Positions 15,301 to 35,040 of a stretch of DNA of 64,000 nucleotides are shown here, piece by piece. The DNA comes from Owenia fusiformis. Taxonomy: Eukaryota > Annelida > Polychaeta > Sabellida > Oweniidae. The notes under the pieces were generated by a model, which had not been told where the DNA came from, searched no databases, and saw only the letters and a list, made by a program, of their open reading frames with translations. The position numbers and the translations under genes were made by a program. The first letter of the stretch is position 1. Every line of letters starts with the position of its first letter. Location of the stretch: the NCBI GenBank assembly GCA_903813345.2, contig CAIIXF020000011.1, forward strand, positions 11,998,842 through 12,062,841, in the 5' to 3' direction.

Positions 15301-18300
15301 TACACACGAAAGTAATACCGAGGAAAAATTGTCCTTACTTTGAAAATTGTCCTTCTGGACCTTCCTGTTGACTGGTTTGTCTTTGGGGCTCTAAAAATAA
15401 GAACAAAACATTTAGAATTTAGACACAAACATGTATCCATTTGAGACTAAATTTTCAACATTTAGAAGAAACCCTTTGGGATTACCTTTTGTGGATTTAT
15501 TGCTTTTTTGAATGAATTAAAGAGCTCTGTTTTGTCAACCGCTGGTCTGTAACCTAATAAGTCCTCGCAATAACTCAGAAGCTAGAATACTGACTGACAA
15601 GCTCAGGAAAAAGAGAAAATACAAATATATTTCATTCAATTTGAGGAAGAAATATAACTACATTTAGTTATATTTTATGCAGTGAGTAAACCATCTTAAA
15701 TAGCCATCAAGGGAAAGTTTACTATCACATTAATTTCAAAGGAATATTAACAAGATCACCACGACCATTAATTGCCTAATGAAAAATGATGATCAAAGGA
15801 TCTATGTGTAATACCCCTTAGAGAATCTAATTCTGACTCTTACATAGCATATTCACTTCAGGCATTTACTCATAAATGAATAAACACAAGGAGCTCACTT
15901 GCCTCATGTTTCACCACATGTTTATAACATGTTCCATCACACATTTCCATTTCAAAATGCATGTTGTAGATGTAAATAGAGATTCAGCAAACCATAATTC
16001 CCAAAACTGCAGGAGCAACTAGATATATATCTCATAACTTGTGATAAAACAAGTACAAGGCATTAACATGCAAAATGCCACCACCTGCCATTTGTTACAT
16101 ATACCAAATGCCGAATACCAAACAAACACCAACTGCTGAACACCACTCACCAAACGTCAACCACTGAATGCCATACACCATCCACAAAAAAAGTTGGAGA
16201 CTATTGCAATATACACTTGTTAAAGTGTCAGTTGATGTAAAATGTATGTATCATAGTTTTACAATAAAAGTACAACTAACTAGAAAAAAATATGTTACTT
16301 GTGGTGGTGACATAATAAAGAGTAGCATCATAATCACAATGATAGAAATATCTCATAACTTCTCATTTTAAAACAGAGAAATCAACAATAAGAACTTCAC
16401 TGATTGGCAATAATTGTTTGCCTTATTCAGGCAGGATGGCAGTGAGCTCCCCAGAATAAAAGAAACAGAAGCATGAGTTGTACTTCTTTTTGATGCTTTA
16501 AAAGAACACTTGCACCCACTTGAAAATGAAAATGGATGTTTGGTCAGATTTGTGGACATGAGTATACTGAACATACTAGAGGAAAAATACATAGAACATG
16601 GTTGTATAAATCTCATATGTGGAGAATAAGTAGCTTCATCATCATGATGAAAGAGATATCTGAAGCATTGAATGCAATTAGCTGATCGATGATAAAATAC
16701 ATCACAGAAAATGAATTCGTGCCTGGAGATATTGCCCTTCTCTTCTCATATTAACCTATTAACATTCACACTAAATCTTTTACAATAAATAAACTAAAAG
16801 TAAGAGTTCAACATTTACAATATGATAAAAATTCTATTTTACGTTAAAAATTTTAAGTTGGTCTAGGATGAAGATCATCCTAGAGTTGGCCAACAATAGA
16901 CAAACTTATTTCTATGCCATTGAACATGGTCTCCAGTGATGGGTAAGTTGAAAACCTACTTACCAGATTCTGTGTTATTTTTAAACTTTGGCAATGGAAT
17001 CTCATGTCCTGAAAATAAAAATGAAACATTCATCTTCAGTCAAAGGTATCCATTTGAGTACATTTCAATAAAGTCCAGACTCCTCCCAATTCCAGTATGA
17101 AGGATTACATTCTTGGAGGGGGGCCTCATCTTAGGTCAGATTTGGTTTAAAATCCCCCCCCCCTCTAGTATAGATTAGTGACTGTATAACATTACTGTGC
17201 AACACTTCCAAAAAGAACCTGCAGTCAAGTAGAATGAGAGATACATGCTGAACATTCATCAATTCCTTATAAACCAGTTCAAACACTGTTAAAATAACCT
17301 GCAAAATCAATAATAATTTCCTTCACCATTGTTCAAAATATACAGATAGGAAAATGAGCAAAACATCAAAATTCTCCAAGGAGCTTCAAGTGTTATAATT
17401 CACATTTCAGACTCTTTTTATATGAGAGAAGAGGCATAAATAATTAGATGTTTAGCCTTGAAAGCATTCCTTCACTTTCTCAAGTATTTCCCCTTCATCT
17501 TAATGTAAAATGTTTATATTGTAAGGAGTGATGTGCAGACACACATATAGACTAAAATAATACCCTCATAAGCAAGTCACAGAACACTCTGACTATTACA
17601 GACGATTTAACAGTTTTTAATATGGAGAAGATCTAACAATATCCTGGGTTTAAATATAATTTATATTTGATTGGAAAAGTGTATTTATTCAAGGTAGCTC
17701 TATGGCGTTTTATGGCTGAGTTCGTGAAAAAGGGTTATGTCAAACCTGTTTTTTCTGTTCAAAATCTCTTTTTTATCATGATCAATTTTGAGAAGTCATG
17801 GATTAACAATAATACTTTCTCAACTCTAACTCTCCCAGATTCAACAATTATAAATTAGAATAGCAAGATGAATTAAAGAAATCCATCCATTTGAGAATGT
17901 GGCTTTACAAAGAATAGTCATCTGAGCCTCTATTGAAAATCGAACTGGTAAGTGAGTATGGCATTAATTGTGTTGCAGGATATCACATATCATCTCAAGT
18001 GAAGTGGCTCATACATTGAACTAGATAAGCACAACAATATAACCTGATACTACAATGGCTCATCACCTTGAATCAGCAATTAACTGATGACCTGAACCTT
18101 CCATAAAGATAATACTTTGATTAACCCTTCTTTGTTTTTAGAGGCATATTTAATGGATGGAAACAAATTTTATTTTTATGATAACCTATCAACTATCTTT
18201 GGGAGAAATAGTTTACTTAACCATGTCGGACATAAATATCAAAAGGTTTAGGAATAAAATAATTTTTGTTTGAAAAGCTGGCATCAAATGTCGGAATGGT

Positions 18301-21300
18301 CGATTGTCAGTCGAATGCTCTCTGCGACACCCATGTCGACACAACGCCTTTTGATCGACAGTCGGAACTCACAACATAATAAGCTATTTCTCTATGAATT
18401 AAAATCTTTGTTACTACCTGCTGTATGGTGTATTTTAGTGAAGTTTTACCGCCTACATTTTCAAATTTTCTTTTTTGTTTCGATTGACTTCCTGCTCTCG
18501 AATTAGGTCTCGGTACCCCTCAAGATTTACCCTCAAGATTTATTTTCAATGGCTGCCCGGAAATAACAACAGAAATCGTAGTTTTATGTCTATTTATTGC
18601 TTTTCGTCAAAGTCTGATACTTAAAGCAGATATGAAATGGTATTTTTAACCTACAGGAATCGATATAATTTTTTGATAAATGTATTTGGACATGTTTTCT
18701 CATCAGTAGTGCGAAAACTATTTCACTCTAACGATCGTTATAGCTGCTTAATAAGCAATATTCGAATTGGTTGTGACGTTATTGGCCTCCACGTGATCTC
18801 TCACTGGTCCCCACGTGGCCCATAACGTCATAATGCCAAAATGTTTTGTTTTGGTTTACACTACAATCCTATGGTTGCCGTGACGTGATTACTAAGGAAC
18901 CAACAAACCAAAGCTATATTTTGTATATGACGTTACTCATCACGTGGGGGCCAATTTGATTGATCAGTTAGTTTTATTTCGTTATTTATGACTGTTAGCA
19001 GTTATCTAACATTTATTTTATAATGGCTATCGCAAGAACTCTACGTTGGGCTTACAATGGAGAAAACCGCATTTTTGTAGCTGCAAGTTGAGAAAAGCTA
19101 TTTCAGTTGTCCTTCAAACATGGTTTACCTGTAAGTTAAATATAAAATATACAACTGAGGATGACTATTGTGCATCGTATTGCTAATTACAAGCCTAGAA
19201 AATCTAAAATTCAGACGGATTTTCTTCAAAATTTTTTCATTTTTCGAATATCATTAGACCCGACAATGTCGATATTGTTGTCGATCGAGAGCTCCGACAT
19301 GTCGACATTAAAATCCTATTCGATGCCAGCTCTACCTTCTTATGTGAAAAATTCTCTAACCTTAGCAATACAGCAATTAGCAATTCCTCTTGAAATATGG
19401 TGGATCTTAAAAGTCTATAAGTGGAACTCCCTTTATAGAAGCTTTGAATTGAATTTACACTTCTTAATGCTTAAATTGATAGTTAATCCATACATTTTAA
19501 GAAAATAGGTATGTCATAGAAGTTGTAAGTCAAATATTGACCTGATAGCTCAGAAAAAATTAAAATTTTCAAAATTTCTCTCTACAGTCCTTGTTGCCCC
19601 TTTAAACACATTTTTAAATTCCCTAACTCAAATGTAGAAAATATGTCTATAACATCATCTGAAACAATATGATATAAACATATTTTTGCTAAACTGAGCA
19701 CCACATAACATATGCATATAAAGAAGTAGACTTTTTATAATTCATTGAAATGATCATAAATTTCCCAGATTCCCATATACAGACATCCATAATTCCATAT
19801 CATGGAAGAACTTAAACTTACCCATATTTACAGTTTCTATAGCAACCGGGAGGCCATTTTGAGCTGCAGCAATCAGTTTCAACGCAATATAAAACTGACT
19901 TCGTCCAAAATGACCAAGTCTTTTTGCACCACATAATTCAATGATCTGAAAATAAAAATTATGTTTTTTCTTAAATTTTAATACTGTATTAAAATAATTC
20001 TGCTGACAAAATTGCAATAGCTCTGATTTTCCAACAATTAGACAATCTGTAAATTCATCTTCATTCCTTCAAGCAACTGATGTGGATTAGTTAAGAAATA
20101 TAGACTGAAGAGCAGGTGTTACATCGATGAATACACCCTAGTGCCTTACGGTAATGCCGGGTTGTCGGCAGCGGCAGTAGATACTCTCAATTGCCGGTAA
20201 TAAAATCCATTGCCGATAATCGCCATGCTGCTGCAACATGATGATTGGCATTGCGATCCATTGTCAAATTTACGAAACAATGTTCGTTTAAGAATATTTT
20301 ATCAATCATGTATATTTCAATCTCCACATTTGAAGAGCTAATCTGTCAATCAACTGCAAAGCATTCGTAAAAGGCGGGAGGATAAGCAAAACCCCACCCA
20401 CTTCTGTCAATCATCTCCCATGCCGCGAGATTAACAAATCACGTGACGTGATATTTCGGTGGAGTAAAAACAAACACAAATAGTTTGATCAATTTTGATC
20501 GAATTCACTCTATATTATCATTCAAAGACTTCCTAACAATACACAATCATACACGAGATACACGATGATACAATATATCCACTGTAGTTGATGTGAGCGG
20601 GAAATCAAGCTGAGAAATCGGCTTCGTTAAGGATTTTCCCAAATATTTTAGTTTCACTTTCAGGTTTTTCCCCGGGATTTTAGGAACATTATCAGTATCA
20701 ACGATTATCGGTAACGGTAAGGTAATTATGGAGGTGAAATTTACCGGCAGTGATATCCATTACCGTTGCAAGCACTAATACACCCCGCAGGGCTAGGCAC
20801 AAACGTTTCCTGTACCTCGCACGAAGGGACTAGGGAGTTCAGGGGCGGATCTGGGAACCAACAAGGGGGGGGGCCCAAACTTGTGGTCTGAGAAAAAAAC
20901 TTCGGCGCTTGCGCGGAAAAAAATTTTGGGCCCCATAAACCCAAAAGTGGGCCCAAATTTTGAAATTTTGAGGCCCATTTTCTTCAAAATTTGGCCTAAA
21001 ATTAACAAATAAGGCCTTACAAGGCCAATTTATGACCAAAAAGGCCTACTTTTTGGGGCCTTAAAGCCTTTTTAGGCTCAAAATCTTTTTTGGGCACAAT
21101 TTTTTTTTTCTGGGCCCACCCAAGGGGGGGGGGGGCCCGGGCCCCTGGGCACCCCCCCATATCCGCCAGTGGAGTTCGAAAGCTTTTGTGTCTAGCCCTT
21201 AGGGATGTATTGATTGATATTACACCTGCTCTGAGGTCTATATTACGATTAGAACAGGAAATCTCACGAAAACTATTTGAATATTCATTTAATGGACTGT

Positions 21301-22924
21301 ATCCTTCGTCTGAATAAATTCAGACTGTAAGTCACCTATTGTAAAATGTGGTGTTGTATAAATGCTACAAATAAGTTTGTATAATGATAAAATGATTACT
21401 TTTTAAAGAACTTACAATATTATTTTTACGTATATTGTCTTGTGAGTTTCAATGACGCGCGTTTGATTCTATAAAAAATGCCAAACTTTGTGACAAAGAA
21501 TTTCATCAGCTATTGCCCCGAACCGGTCCATCTTCTCGCTGCAAGCAGATTGCCCCGAACCGGTCCGTCTTCTCGCTGCAAGCAGGATGAAATTCTTTGT
21601 CACAAAGTTTTGCATTTTTTATAAAATCAAACGCGCGTCATTGAAACTCACAAGATGTAAATAGCATGTCATTTACATCATACCTTGATGGGGAAAATAG
21701 ATCTTATATGTTAGAAGTACTAAATAAAAGCTATCGTGAAAATGAGACAGTCGTTCTCGAGAGAAAAGAGCATAAATGCGCATTTAGAGAGTTTTGGTCC
21801 GTTTAAAAATCTGTAAAAAATTTGGGTACTTAAAAGCATCGGGAGGCATCATATATTTCAAATTAGACACGAGGAAGTCAATATTGAGCAAGTTATGGCT
21901 ATTTTAAATTCAAATAAAACCGTTAACCCGTACCGGTCCAGCTTTTGACCCGTACCGGTCAATTTTCGTTAGCTGCGTATACCAAGGGTGTATCTAGTAT
22001 GTATCCAACAGACTGACTAGAAGTCAGTCTGTTATGATGTACTACTTTCCTGTGGAAATTGCAGTGAAATTTTTTGCACAAAATTATCAATTGGAGGTAC
22101 CATTTTTTCAATAAAATAAACATTACAAAATTTCAATTAAATAGTAAGGTACAATTAAAAGCAATAAAAAGTAACACAGCGTATTGTCAAGTGGAAATAA
22201 AGCAAGTTGAAGTAACAAATGTGCAAATCAATTTTACCCAATCGGCCATTTTGAATGGCACTTCCTATGTAAACAAATATTTGGAATTACCAAACTTTAA
22301 CATAGGTGCCTTATAGTCTGAATATAATTCAGACTAAATAGGATATAGTCTAGGGATTTATCCATCATTTGCAGGTATGAAGCTATGGATTCATTTATTG
22401 TGCTACTTTAAGTGAACAGGAATTATTTTTCTACGGCTTGGGAGAGTTTGAGACACGAAACTTGGAATTTAGCTCATTGTGACAACTTTTGATGGTCGAG
22501 TTTTATTTTTGTCCACCACTGTAACTACCGAGACCTTAGAGTTACATGATAGTAGGATTTCATTCAATCACAGACATGTATGAGATGAACATAAATCTCG
22601 GTCCAAGTTCCACTGCAAACATGACACTGACAGAAAAATATAAACAGAAAACCACACCCCCTTCAACATAATTACAGACCTAGAGAGCTATGAAAATTTA
22701 GGAAAAGATCAAGGTTAAAAACAATTATAGGAATATTACTGTAAACTATTTTTGATTATTTTACTTACAACTTGTAAAGCCTCTTGGGGAAGTCCACTTG
22801 CCAAGAATAATTCAGTAGCTTTCACTCCATTGATTTTCCCTGTGCTTTCAACGTCGCAACTTCCAAATATTTCTCCGTATGATTTTAACTCGTACTCACT
22901 CAATTTTAGTGACTCCATGTTCAT
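325..22924 (-). CDS. REPS1: REPS1-type RalBP1-associated EH-domain protein (3' end outside window)
   Basis: Coding exons, in transcript order: 22924-22769, 19945-19822, 17008-16964, 15390-15339, 13957-13789, 13379-13208, 12763-12539, 12226-12163, 11915-11773, 11490-11408, 5555-5448, 5025-4938, 4441-4211, 2410-2219, 386-325. All junctions are GT-AG and all phases agree, giving 638 codons before the window ends. EH domain 1 (about residues 5-95) contains [22 protein letters not shown] domain 2 (about 286-383) has a full EF-hand loop, [12 protein letters not shown], preceded by SKIW, whose Trp lines the NPF-binding pocket in this family. EH1 has Cys at that position. Later exons carry family signatures: [17 protein letters not shown], and the proline-rich PPPVVPPRG, a likely SH3 ligand. 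Family knowledge: REPS proteins link Ral/RalBP1 to Eps15/epsin-type endocytosis of receptors. The C-terminal coiled coil that binds RalBP1 is not in the window. ATG 22924 is used; ATG 22918, two codons in, is equally possible. REPS1 and REPS2 cannot be separated for an invertebrate single-copy gene. Confidence 0.93.
652..1256. mobile_element. 605-bp MITE with CAGGGTG-type ends, TA target site
   Basis: The ends are inverted copies: left CAGGGTATTTCATATGTATG, right reading CAGGGTGTTTCATATATGTA on the minus strand. They continue into matching GCACCCCCCTCTAAACTCA. Both sides are flanked by TA (650-651 and 1257-1258). There is no transposase ORF. The ends and TA duplication fit a Tc1/mariner-superfamily non-autonomous element. 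It lies in the last REPS1 intron seen here. Confidence 0.8.
2632..3052. mobile_element. Inverted-repeat element (GAACACCCTGACAAC ends)
   Basis: Left end GAACACCCTGACAACGTAAA, right end read on the minus strand GAACACCCTGACAACTGTAA. The arms continue with partial matching for ~40 bp. The interior has no convincing ORF and contains further GACAACGG-type repeats. It is probably a MITE in the REPS1 intron between exons 13 and 14. No clear target duplication was found. Confidence 0.6.
4437..4705 (-). repeat. Tandemly repeated 3' splice site of REPS1 exon 13
   Basis: Roughly four copies of a ~77-bp unit stand directly upstream (minus sense) of the exon 4441-4211. Each unit has the branch-point consensus TACTAAC, a pyrimidine-rich stretch, ATTATTCTAG, then the first ~30 nt of the exon (PISYDA, then VQQQ in the extra copies). 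Only the copy nearest the exon reads on as coding. In the others the same frame runs into the TAA of the next TACTAAC, so use of an upstream copy would truncate the protein unless the remainder is spliced out. Confidence 0.85.
5143..5340. repeat. Dispersed repeat with GTCACCACC / GGTGGTGAC ends, copy 1
   Basis: Contains GCAATTTGTTACAG, CACCAACTTCAGAACACC, AAAAAAGTTGGGAGACTAT and a terminal GGTGGTGACATAA. The same order recurs near 16.1, 29.6 and 35.0 kb. Near-palindromic ends suggest a short non-autonomous DNA element. It is intronic in REPS1. Confidence 0.6.
5871..11455 (-). repeat. About 55-copy exon-bearing minisatellite inside REPS1
   Basis: A tandem array of a ~100-105 bp unit, about 55 copies counted by the GTGGAGTTGTGGG landmark. 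Read on the minus strand, each unit has an AT/T-rich stretch, then AAGTACCATTAAG, then 33 nt encoding [11 protein letters not shown], then usually the donor GTAAGC. The copy at 11408-11455 is the real 3' part of REPS1 exon 10 ([13 protein letters not shown] followed by STIK and [11 protein letters not shown]), so the array grew from that exon's end plus its donor and adjoining intron. Unit types differ: acceptor context TTAAG or AAAG, ATTTAG or ATTAAG further upstream, and six copies in which CGC reads TGA. The last copy (5871) has donor GTATGAG. Whether any internal copy is spliced in cannot be told from sequence alone. Confidence 0.95.
14505..15150. repeat. ~36-bp minisatellite in a REPS1 intron
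   Basis: About 18 degenerate copies of a unit resembling AAAACACCTCCCAATACCAT followed by ATGGTTCACCACATAT. Towards 15000-15130 it shortens to an 18-20 bp form (ACATGTAAAACACCTCCCA). Cys/Gly/Val-rich ORFs across it on both strands come from the repeat, not from a gene. Confidence 0.9.
16057..16316. repeat. Dispersed repeat with GTCACCACC-type ends, copy 2
   Basis: The longest copy in the window. It starts AAGGCATTAACATGCAAAAT, has GCCATTTGTTACA, several CCAACTGCTGAACACCA variants and AAAAAAGTTGGAGACTAT, and ends GGTGGTGACATAATAAAG. It lies in the REPS1 intron between exons 3 and 4. Confidence 0.6.
20139..20777. mobile_element. hAT-type MITE with perfect 8-bp target duplication
   Basis: Left end TAGTGCCTTACGGTAATG, right end on the minus strand TAGTGCTTGCAACGGTAATG. 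The 8-bp duplication ATACACCC is exact at 20131-20138 and 20778-20785. TAGTG-type ends with an 8-bp duplication are the hAT hallmark. It is 639 bp long with no transposase ORF, and the interior has a CACGTGACGTG motif. It lies in REPS1 intron 1. Confidence 0.88.
20841..21170. mobile_element. 330-bp G/C-run MITE (AGGGGCGGAT / ACTGGCGGAT ends)
   Basis: The ends are inverted (AGGGGCGGATCTGGG and, on the minus strand, ACTGGCGGATATGGGG). They are flanked by GGAGTTC on both sides (20834-20840 and 21171-21177), or 8 bp with one mismatch. The interior is made of GGGCCC and long G runs plus repeated AAGGCCT/TTTGGGCC words. Overlapping ORFs here are compositional. It sits inside a smaller hairpin: GGGCTAGGCACAAACG at about 20791 pairs with the AGCTTTTGTGTCTAGCCC strand at about 21180-21198. 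Confidence 0.75.
21437..21663. repeat. Long near-perfect inverted repeat (hairpin)
   Basis: Arms of about 75 bp: GTGAGTTTCAATGACGCGCG onward to GACAAAGAATTTCATC on the left, and its reverse complement at about 21587-21661. The loop holds a direct duplication of TTGCCCCGAACCGGTCC, each copy followed by TCTTCTCGCTGCAAGCAG. It is probably the core of a foldback element. The related phrase CCCGTACCGGTCCAGC recurs at about 21930. Confidence 0.8.
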
Positions 22925-23556
22925 AATTTGTCATCACACAAACTAATATGTACAGAATGTGTCTAGCCAATTTGATTAATCATCTACGTTACTATCTTCG
23001 AGTATAACATCCTTTTTTCAACCTGCAAAACTTTTTTCCAAATCCACCATTTTCAGTCAAAATACCCGGATGCCGACCTTGAACTTGACCTAGATACCAC
23101 CACTGTTAAATGTGCTCATTTCTTTTCACCCGGGCGACATTATTTATTTAACATCTTCGTTTAAAAGATGATACTACAAAATTCTAGTGTTACTTGACCA
23201 GGAGAGCAAAATAAAGAACATTTGACCGGATTCATGATGAAAGTGAAAAATAATCGACTGCTACAGAAATGTCATGACAGGCGTTATACTTCTCAAACTC
23301 CTATCTTGTCCACTTTGTACAATTTAAAGTTTATATCTCCCAATCATATTAATGAGTTTCAATCAATATTGGTTCGATGAATTGATAATATTTTCTTAAC
23401 TGGTATTTGGGCAAAATAAATATCTATGTAAATCTGTTCATTGTAATATTAGTCAGTCTCTATCTTGTCACATTTATTTGGCGGGTTTTCACTGCGCATG
23501 TCGCTTTTGTCCGAAAATTTAAAAAAGTCGCAACATTATCTACAATCATTGCCACC
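22925..23556. promoter_or_regulatory. Divergent promoter between REPS1 and RBBP4
   Basis: The two start codons are 632 bp apart and point away from each other, so both promoters must lie here or in untranslated exons within it. Visible motifs on the RBBP4 side are TTTGGCGGG (23477-23485), close to an E2F site, and TGCGCATG (23493-23500), an NRF1-like half. GCCACCATGG surrounds the RBBP4 start. RBBP4 is a cell-cycle gene in well-studied animals, so an E2F site would make sense; this is inference. Confidence 0.6.
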
Positions 23557-31981
<8,425 letters not shown>

Positions 31982-32643
31982 GAACATTTCTGCAGGGGAA
32001 TTACAGTCTTATGGACACTTTTCATTAGGAATTACGGTCTAATGAACACTTTCTAAGGAATAACATTAAAATAAGGAACAACCCTTTAAATGGAAACAGT
32101 TTTCTAATAACAACAGCCCTTACAAGGGGAACAGTCTTTAATGACAACGGCCTTTTTACGGGAAACAGTTTTTAAATAGGAACAGTCTTTCTAAGGAAAA
32201 CAATCTTGGAATACCTATTATTTTAAAAGGAAAAGTTCTAAGGTATTCCAAAGTCAAAAGGATATTAAGTAAATTGCAAATTATAAAATACTGCGACACC
32301 AGCACATTGAAAGCTAATGTACATGTTACATAAGGCAGAGACATAAAGCAAGTAAAACATGAATTATGAAACTCTTTGGAGGTGTACATTTGTGATGTGC
32401 AACATGTCTCATACTTAGTATAGAGGTCTTAACCAGTGAAAATTACCTTGACCAGAATCTGAATGTCATTTATTAGGATGGAGTTTTGAAATAAGAATTG
32501 AATCTTGAAAATATTTTCATTGATCAAGAGAATTTTACGCTCTAATCTAGATTATTTGGATTGTAAACTATTTAATGTGTAGTGATGTAGGAGTTTATTT
32601 TTATGTACTTATAATATTAATACACTGTGCTGTATGATGATGC

Positions 32644-32649
32644 AATAAA
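32644..32649 (+). terminator. Candidate polyadenylation signal for RBBP4
   Basis: AATAAA in GATGCAATAAAGTGTACT, about 660 nt after the stop codon and followed by a T-rich tract. It is the first well-placed canonical hexamer downstream. Confidence 0.6.
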
Positions 32650-32846
32650 GTGTACTATATATAAATTTACTACTTTGTATTTTGTGTAAAAACTCAAAAG
32701 GCTATTCAGAATTTCTTTGTGAAATTACGTACTGTACATGAATTTTTGACTTCTCTATGAAACCCTGATATTCTTGTCATCTGCTTTGAAAATTTTATGG
32801 ATGTTTCTTGATATGAAAGTCTATGGCTAATCTAGTTATTATTATA

Positions 32847-32881
32847 AGCTCACATGGTGAGCTTTTGCAATCACTCACTTG
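32847..32881 (+). repeat. Short dispersed motif, copy 2
   Basis: The same AGCTCACATGGTGAGC plus TTTTGCAATCACTCACTTG as at 27029, here followed by TCCGTCTGTCTGTCCGTCCG, a pattern often seen beside such motifs. Confidence 0.7.
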
Positions 32882-34331
32882 TCCGTCTGTCTGTCCGTCC
32901 GTGCGTCTGCCCGTTTACAATAGTGGCATGTTTAAAATCTCTGTCGATGGGACTCCCGTTTTAAGTTATTTTTGTTTAACATGAATACAGAAAACTCCAC
33001 TATGACTCCTGGTTCAAAAGCTTGCCTATTTTCATGATGGCCGCCATTTTTGTCTCGTGAAATTCAATTTTGACCCATTTCCTAGCTTTTAAATAATTTC
33101 AGGTGTCCTGCATTGTTAAAATCCATGTCAATGTGACCAAAATCACTTGTGGGTACTATTATATCCTACATCCTGTTTTTATTTGATAGAAGATTGAATA
33201 TGATTTTCGCCTTCTGTCTTTCAGATGTTTGAAGTAAGGCTTATGTTGGAGAAAATTTCAATTTAACAATTGAGCCAGGCCACAGGAAAAGGGGTCTTAT
33301 CACGGATTTTTTCAATATTCTTATTTTTTGTTTATCTTCAAAAGCACAAAGAGACCTTTCAAATGAGCCATGGCTGTGTCTTTGCAATTTTTCCTTGCAT
33401 ATATAAACCAATAAGTCAGACTTGAATTTAGCACATTTTCCTCTTAATCTTGGGCACATTTTTGACTCTGAAGCACAATTTCAATTTGTGTGATAAGACT
33501 GGTTTTCCTATGGCCAGGCTCAATTGATGACAGAATATGAAGTAATTTCATCATAGGTTGACCCACTACCTCCCCTCAAAACGTAACTGATGATAAATTG
33601 ATTTTTGAGTCACAATATAGAATAGCTGAATAAGCTTAAAAAATATGTCAGTACTCATTTTTTTGTTTTGGATGGGCTACATTGCTATAGGCTTCAATGT
33701 TAAAAACTTTCTCAGTAAGGGAGTTGCTATATAGCTGAATATATAGATGTCAGTACCCCCCCCCCCCATAATTAATAAAAATAAAACCATTAGATAGAAG
33801 AAGAAAAGAGCTTTAAATGCTTTCTTTTTGAAGTTTTCTCGCTCAATTTTGAAGAAAGTTATATCAATTTTTGTAAAATTCAAAACAAATCTTAAATAAA
33901 TAAATTGGTTTATAAGTTTTTTCATTGATCACAACCACTGAGAGCTGGCTACGTCCATAATGTCATACTACATGACTGTACTCTGACATGTACGATGACT
34001 GTTAATGTAAATACATGTATTGTGAATAATCATTTTGGTTATTGGATGAATTAAAGAATTTTAACATTGCATCGATTGAGATTTGGCCCACACTATTTTT
34101 AGAAAAGTTGAAAAAGTCATGGAAAATGATATAAATAAGATAACTGTATCAATCAATGTTATTATTGCCGAAAACTTCATTGAATTCAAATGTACTATTA
34201 AAAAGAAGGAAAAGTATGGCATTGGAGGTTTAATATATTAATCTCAAAATTGTCACGAAAAATCGAGAATTAGCATTTAGATTTCAAAGCTACACAGAAA
34301 CTCCTCTATTATCAAATATTTCCAATTACTC

Positions 34332-34747
34332 AGATGCGAGTAGGTAGTTACCAGTTTCGCCACCAGGTGGCTGAGTCGGGGGAAATAACATGGCGGGGTA
34401 TCACAAAATTCCCTTAAACTTGAATATTCATCAGTTTTAGTGGTTCACTTTTCATATTACCCTTTTGTATCTGATAGTTATACAAATTAAAATATGTCCA
34501 GTAAAAGAAAATATTATCTGCCCAACACAAGAAAGATATTTCACTTTTTGTGATTTTACAACATGGGCTCTATGGGGAATCTCCCCGACCTAGAAGTCAC
34601 ATTTTCAAAGAAAATTAGATTTTCAAAGTTGATAAACTCTTTTCAAAACCACCTTTCTAGATGTAATTCTACATGTAGATTCCAAATATGACATCGGTTT
34701 GACTGAATTTTTGATGACGTAAATCAAGATTATTTCTACTCGCATCT
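34332..34747. mobile_element. 416-bp inverted-repeat element carrying a CTCF-like core
   Basis: AGATGCGAGTAG at 34332 pairs with CTACTCGCATCT ending at 34747. There is no ORF. Inside, CCACCAGGTGGC (34360-34371) equals the 12-base core of the CTCF consensus, though the next two bases do not fit the longer motif. Confidence 0.55.
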
Positions 34748-34942
34748 AGTCTATTGGATTAATCATGGGCTTTCATGGATGGATATGCTACTCTGTGAAA
34801 ACTTCTAAATGAGAATTGCTATGCTTCTCTTTTCCCGCTTGCAATGAATACTGGATATATTTATCATTCTTGAGTATTATTTTGAAGAAAAATCGATGTA
34901 GAATATAATTAGGCATAAGACAAGTTTAAAATAAACAAAAAC

Positions 34943-35040
34943 AAGGCATTTACATCCAAAATGTCACTACTTGCCATTTGTTACCAACACCAACTGCCAG
35001 ATGCTTAATTGCTTGCCACTTTTGGTGGTGACATAATAAT
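34943..35040. repeat. Dispersed repeat with GTCACCACC-type ends, copy 4
   Basis: AAGGCATTTACATCCAAAAT, GCCATTTGTTACCAAC, CCAACTGCCAGATG, then GGTGGTGACATAATAAT. The order is as in the copy at 16.1 kb, but shorter. Confidence 0.6.

Noticed and set aside
18270-19330. GTCGACA / CGACATG words on both sides, suggesting a TIR element
   Set aside because: The matches are short and scattered. I could not define ends or a target duplication.
20741-21317. Overlapping Pro/Phe-rich ORFs
   Set aside because: They cover the G/C-run MITE with its GGGCCC words and are compositional.
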